64,000 nt of DNA from positions 410,422 through 474,421 of the forward strand of contig GL890583.1 of the NCBI GenBank assembly GCA_000209465.1, read 5' to 3'. A program made the position numbers and the translations under genes. Source of the stretch: Lachnospiraceae oral taxon 107 str. F0167 (lineage in GTDB: Bacteria; Bacillota; Clostridia; Lachnospirales; Lachnospiraceae). A model generated the notes under the pieces. That model saw only the letters and a list, made by a program, of their open reading frames with translations, was not told the origin of the DNA and did not search any database. Positions within the stretch are counted from its first letter, which is position 1. The number at the start of each line of letters is the position of its first letter. Shown here piece after piece: positions 62,964 through 64,000 of the stretch.

Positions 62964-64000
62964 TTAATCATTTCTAAGTGCTGTAAGAGGACTGAGCTTC
63001 ATAGCCCTAAGAGAAGGGAAAAATCCCGCTACCATACCTATAACAATTGCAAAAATAATTGCCGATATTACAAGCCATGGAGGTATTCTGGAAATATTTC
63101 CATCCACTTCCGCTACAACCGATGCTACTCCAAGAGCATTAATTATCATTGATACAATAAAACTGAAAATCACACCGGTGACTCCGCCGATAAGCCCGAT
63201 AGCACCTGATTCTATAAGAAACATATCCCTGATACGGTTCATATCACAGCCTAAAACCTTCATGATACCTATTTCCTTGGTTCTTTCATAAATACTCATC
63301 ATCATAGTATTTGCAATACCTATGGAAGCAACAAAAAGCGATACAGCGCCTATACCTCCAAGCACCATTTGAATCATATTGGTGGATGCCTTATTTTGCT
63401 CAATCCATTGCATTTGTGACTCAGCCTGATAGCCCATATCACTGATTTGCTTTTGTACTGTAATTACATTTTTCATATCATCCACATATACTTTTGCCGA
63501 ATCATAGACCAAATATTTTAAAGGCTTACCTTTTTTTGTTGTAGGCTGACCGGGGATTGCCTTATGCTTATAGATTTTCTTTAGCATTACCTTCAGGGCA
63601 TCAATATTACAATAGATGCCGAAACTGTAATTATTATAATTATTATAATCATCCATGGTAGTTCCCCCCTTTACCACTCCTGCAGTATCAATAATATATT
63701 TCTTAGGAGGCTTGGGGGCATTTTCTCCGCCAAATATAGATTTCTCATAAGTTTCCGTATCGAAAATCACAAACATAGGCTTATAGTAATCTACATTTGC
63801 AAGCTTATTTGACTCATAATATGATTCATTAGGCTTTTTGGGGTTATAAAAATCCTTTATAACAAAATTTCCATATATAAGTTCAAGTGTTTTTTTATCT
63901 GTCGGAAGATGTCCGCTTGCAAGCTCTATCTCCTTCATATAATCCTCTCCGACTCCGGTTATCTGGGCATTTTGCATATATGGTCCCTGCATTATAATAA
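62964..64000 (-). CDS. MacB/FtsX-type ABC transporter permease (5' end outside window)
   Basis: The frame is open to the right edge, so only the C-terminal about 345 residues are seen: part of the extracytoplasmic MacB-type domain and three transmembrane helices with the FtsX signature IGIANTMMMSIYERTKEIGIMKVLGC and the C-terminal FPSLRAMKLSPLTALRND. Such permeases work with an ATPase partner in export or in envelope sensing and antibiotic resistance; the partner is not in the window. Confidence 0.93.
   Translation of the reverse strand, partial: IIMQGPYMQNAQITGVGEDYMKEIELASGHLPTDKKTLELIYGNFVIKDFYNPKKPNESYYESNKLANVDYYKPMFVIFDTETYEKSIFGGENAPKPPKKYIIDTAGVVKGGTTMDDYNNYNNYSFGIYCNIDALKVMLKKIYKHKAIPGQPTTKKGKPLKYLVYDSAKVYVDDMKNVITVQKQISDMGYQAESQMQWIEQNKASTNMIQMVLGGIGAVSLFVASIGIANTMMMSIYERTKEIGIMKVLGCDMNRIRDMFLIESGAIGLIGGVTGVIFSFIVSMIINALGVASVVAEVDGNISRIPPWLVISAIIFAIVIGMVAGFFPSLRAMKLSPLTALRND

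Noticed and set aside
1-64000. tRNA or rRNA genes
   Set aside because: No tRNA-like TTCGA/CCA patterns with cloverleaf arms and no rRNA segments were recognised in the gaps; a tRNAscan run would settle it.

Overview
The window is one continuous stretch of chromosome from a low-GC Gram-positive anaerobe, most likely a member of the Lachnospiraceae (Clostridia). The evidence is PolC-type polymerase, the ylxM-ffh-rpsP-khpA-rimM-trmD block, HemZ, DUF4317 and DUF4250 proteins, an oxygen-independent (CbiD-type) cobalamin pathway, Rex, and strong SD sequences with occasional TTG/GTG starts. Genus cannot be assigned from sequence reading alone.

Layout. 1-3269: 3' part of polC. 3270-9740: an accessory island with an intact-looking type III toxin-antitoxin locus (tandem-repeat antitoxin RNA plus CptN/ToxN-type endoRNase), a lipoprotein, a truncated IS1380-family remnant, a CPBP membrane protease flanked by two copies of a ~128-bp MITE-like element, a nearly complete IS1380-family element whose transposase is broken by one lost base, and a small acidic protein gene with a poly-A frameshift. 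9756-16606: SRP and ribosome-maturation block (ylxM, ffh, rpsP, khpA, rimM, trmD, DUF4317), interrupted between khpA and rimM by a two-gene cassette with its own promoter: an SMC/OLD-like AAA ATPase and a HEPN-motif protein, a candidate RNA-targeting defence system. 16612-17606: FMN riboswitch and ribU. 17651-35367: a long same-direction run, relA, MBL hydrolase, hemZ, hisS, aspS, response regulator, gltX, UvrD-like helicase, sensor kinase, then cbiD-cbiL-cbiH-cbiJ-cbiET. 35368-38130: a small insertion in the cobalamin genes (zinc-ribbon membrane pseudogene, Imm5-like protein, strong terminator, gene remnant, DUF6707-like protein). 38131-46883: cbiA-cobT-cobU-cobS-cbiB-cbiF-cobD-cbiP-cbiC. 47010-54444 (minus): membrane protein, then the rex-acpS-nnrD-alr-CNNM/CBS-MATE(broken)-yebC-DUF4250 operon under a promoter carrying a Rex-box. 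54703-56906 (plus): ABC-F ATPase and a small membrane protein. 57003-64000 (minus): topA, dprA, yifB/comM, galE and the C-terminal part of a MacB/FtsX-type permease.

How the parts work together. The cobalamin genes cover most steps from cobalt-precorrin-2 to cobalamin (methylations, ring contraction partner, amidations, aminopropanol arm, lower-ligand attachment), but cbiG, a cobaltochelatase and a recognisable B12 riboswitch are absent here. The first cob segment is only 3 bp behind the sensor kinase gene, so it probably shares that transcript; the second has its own TATAAT promoter beyond the terminator. The sensor kinase and its likely partner regulator are separated by gltX and a helicase gene. 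Two loci (type III TA; ATPase-HEPN) are plausible anti-phage or stress modules acting on RNA. Four genes carry single-lesion breaks (two in A homopolymers), which could be real decay, slippage switching or sequencing error.
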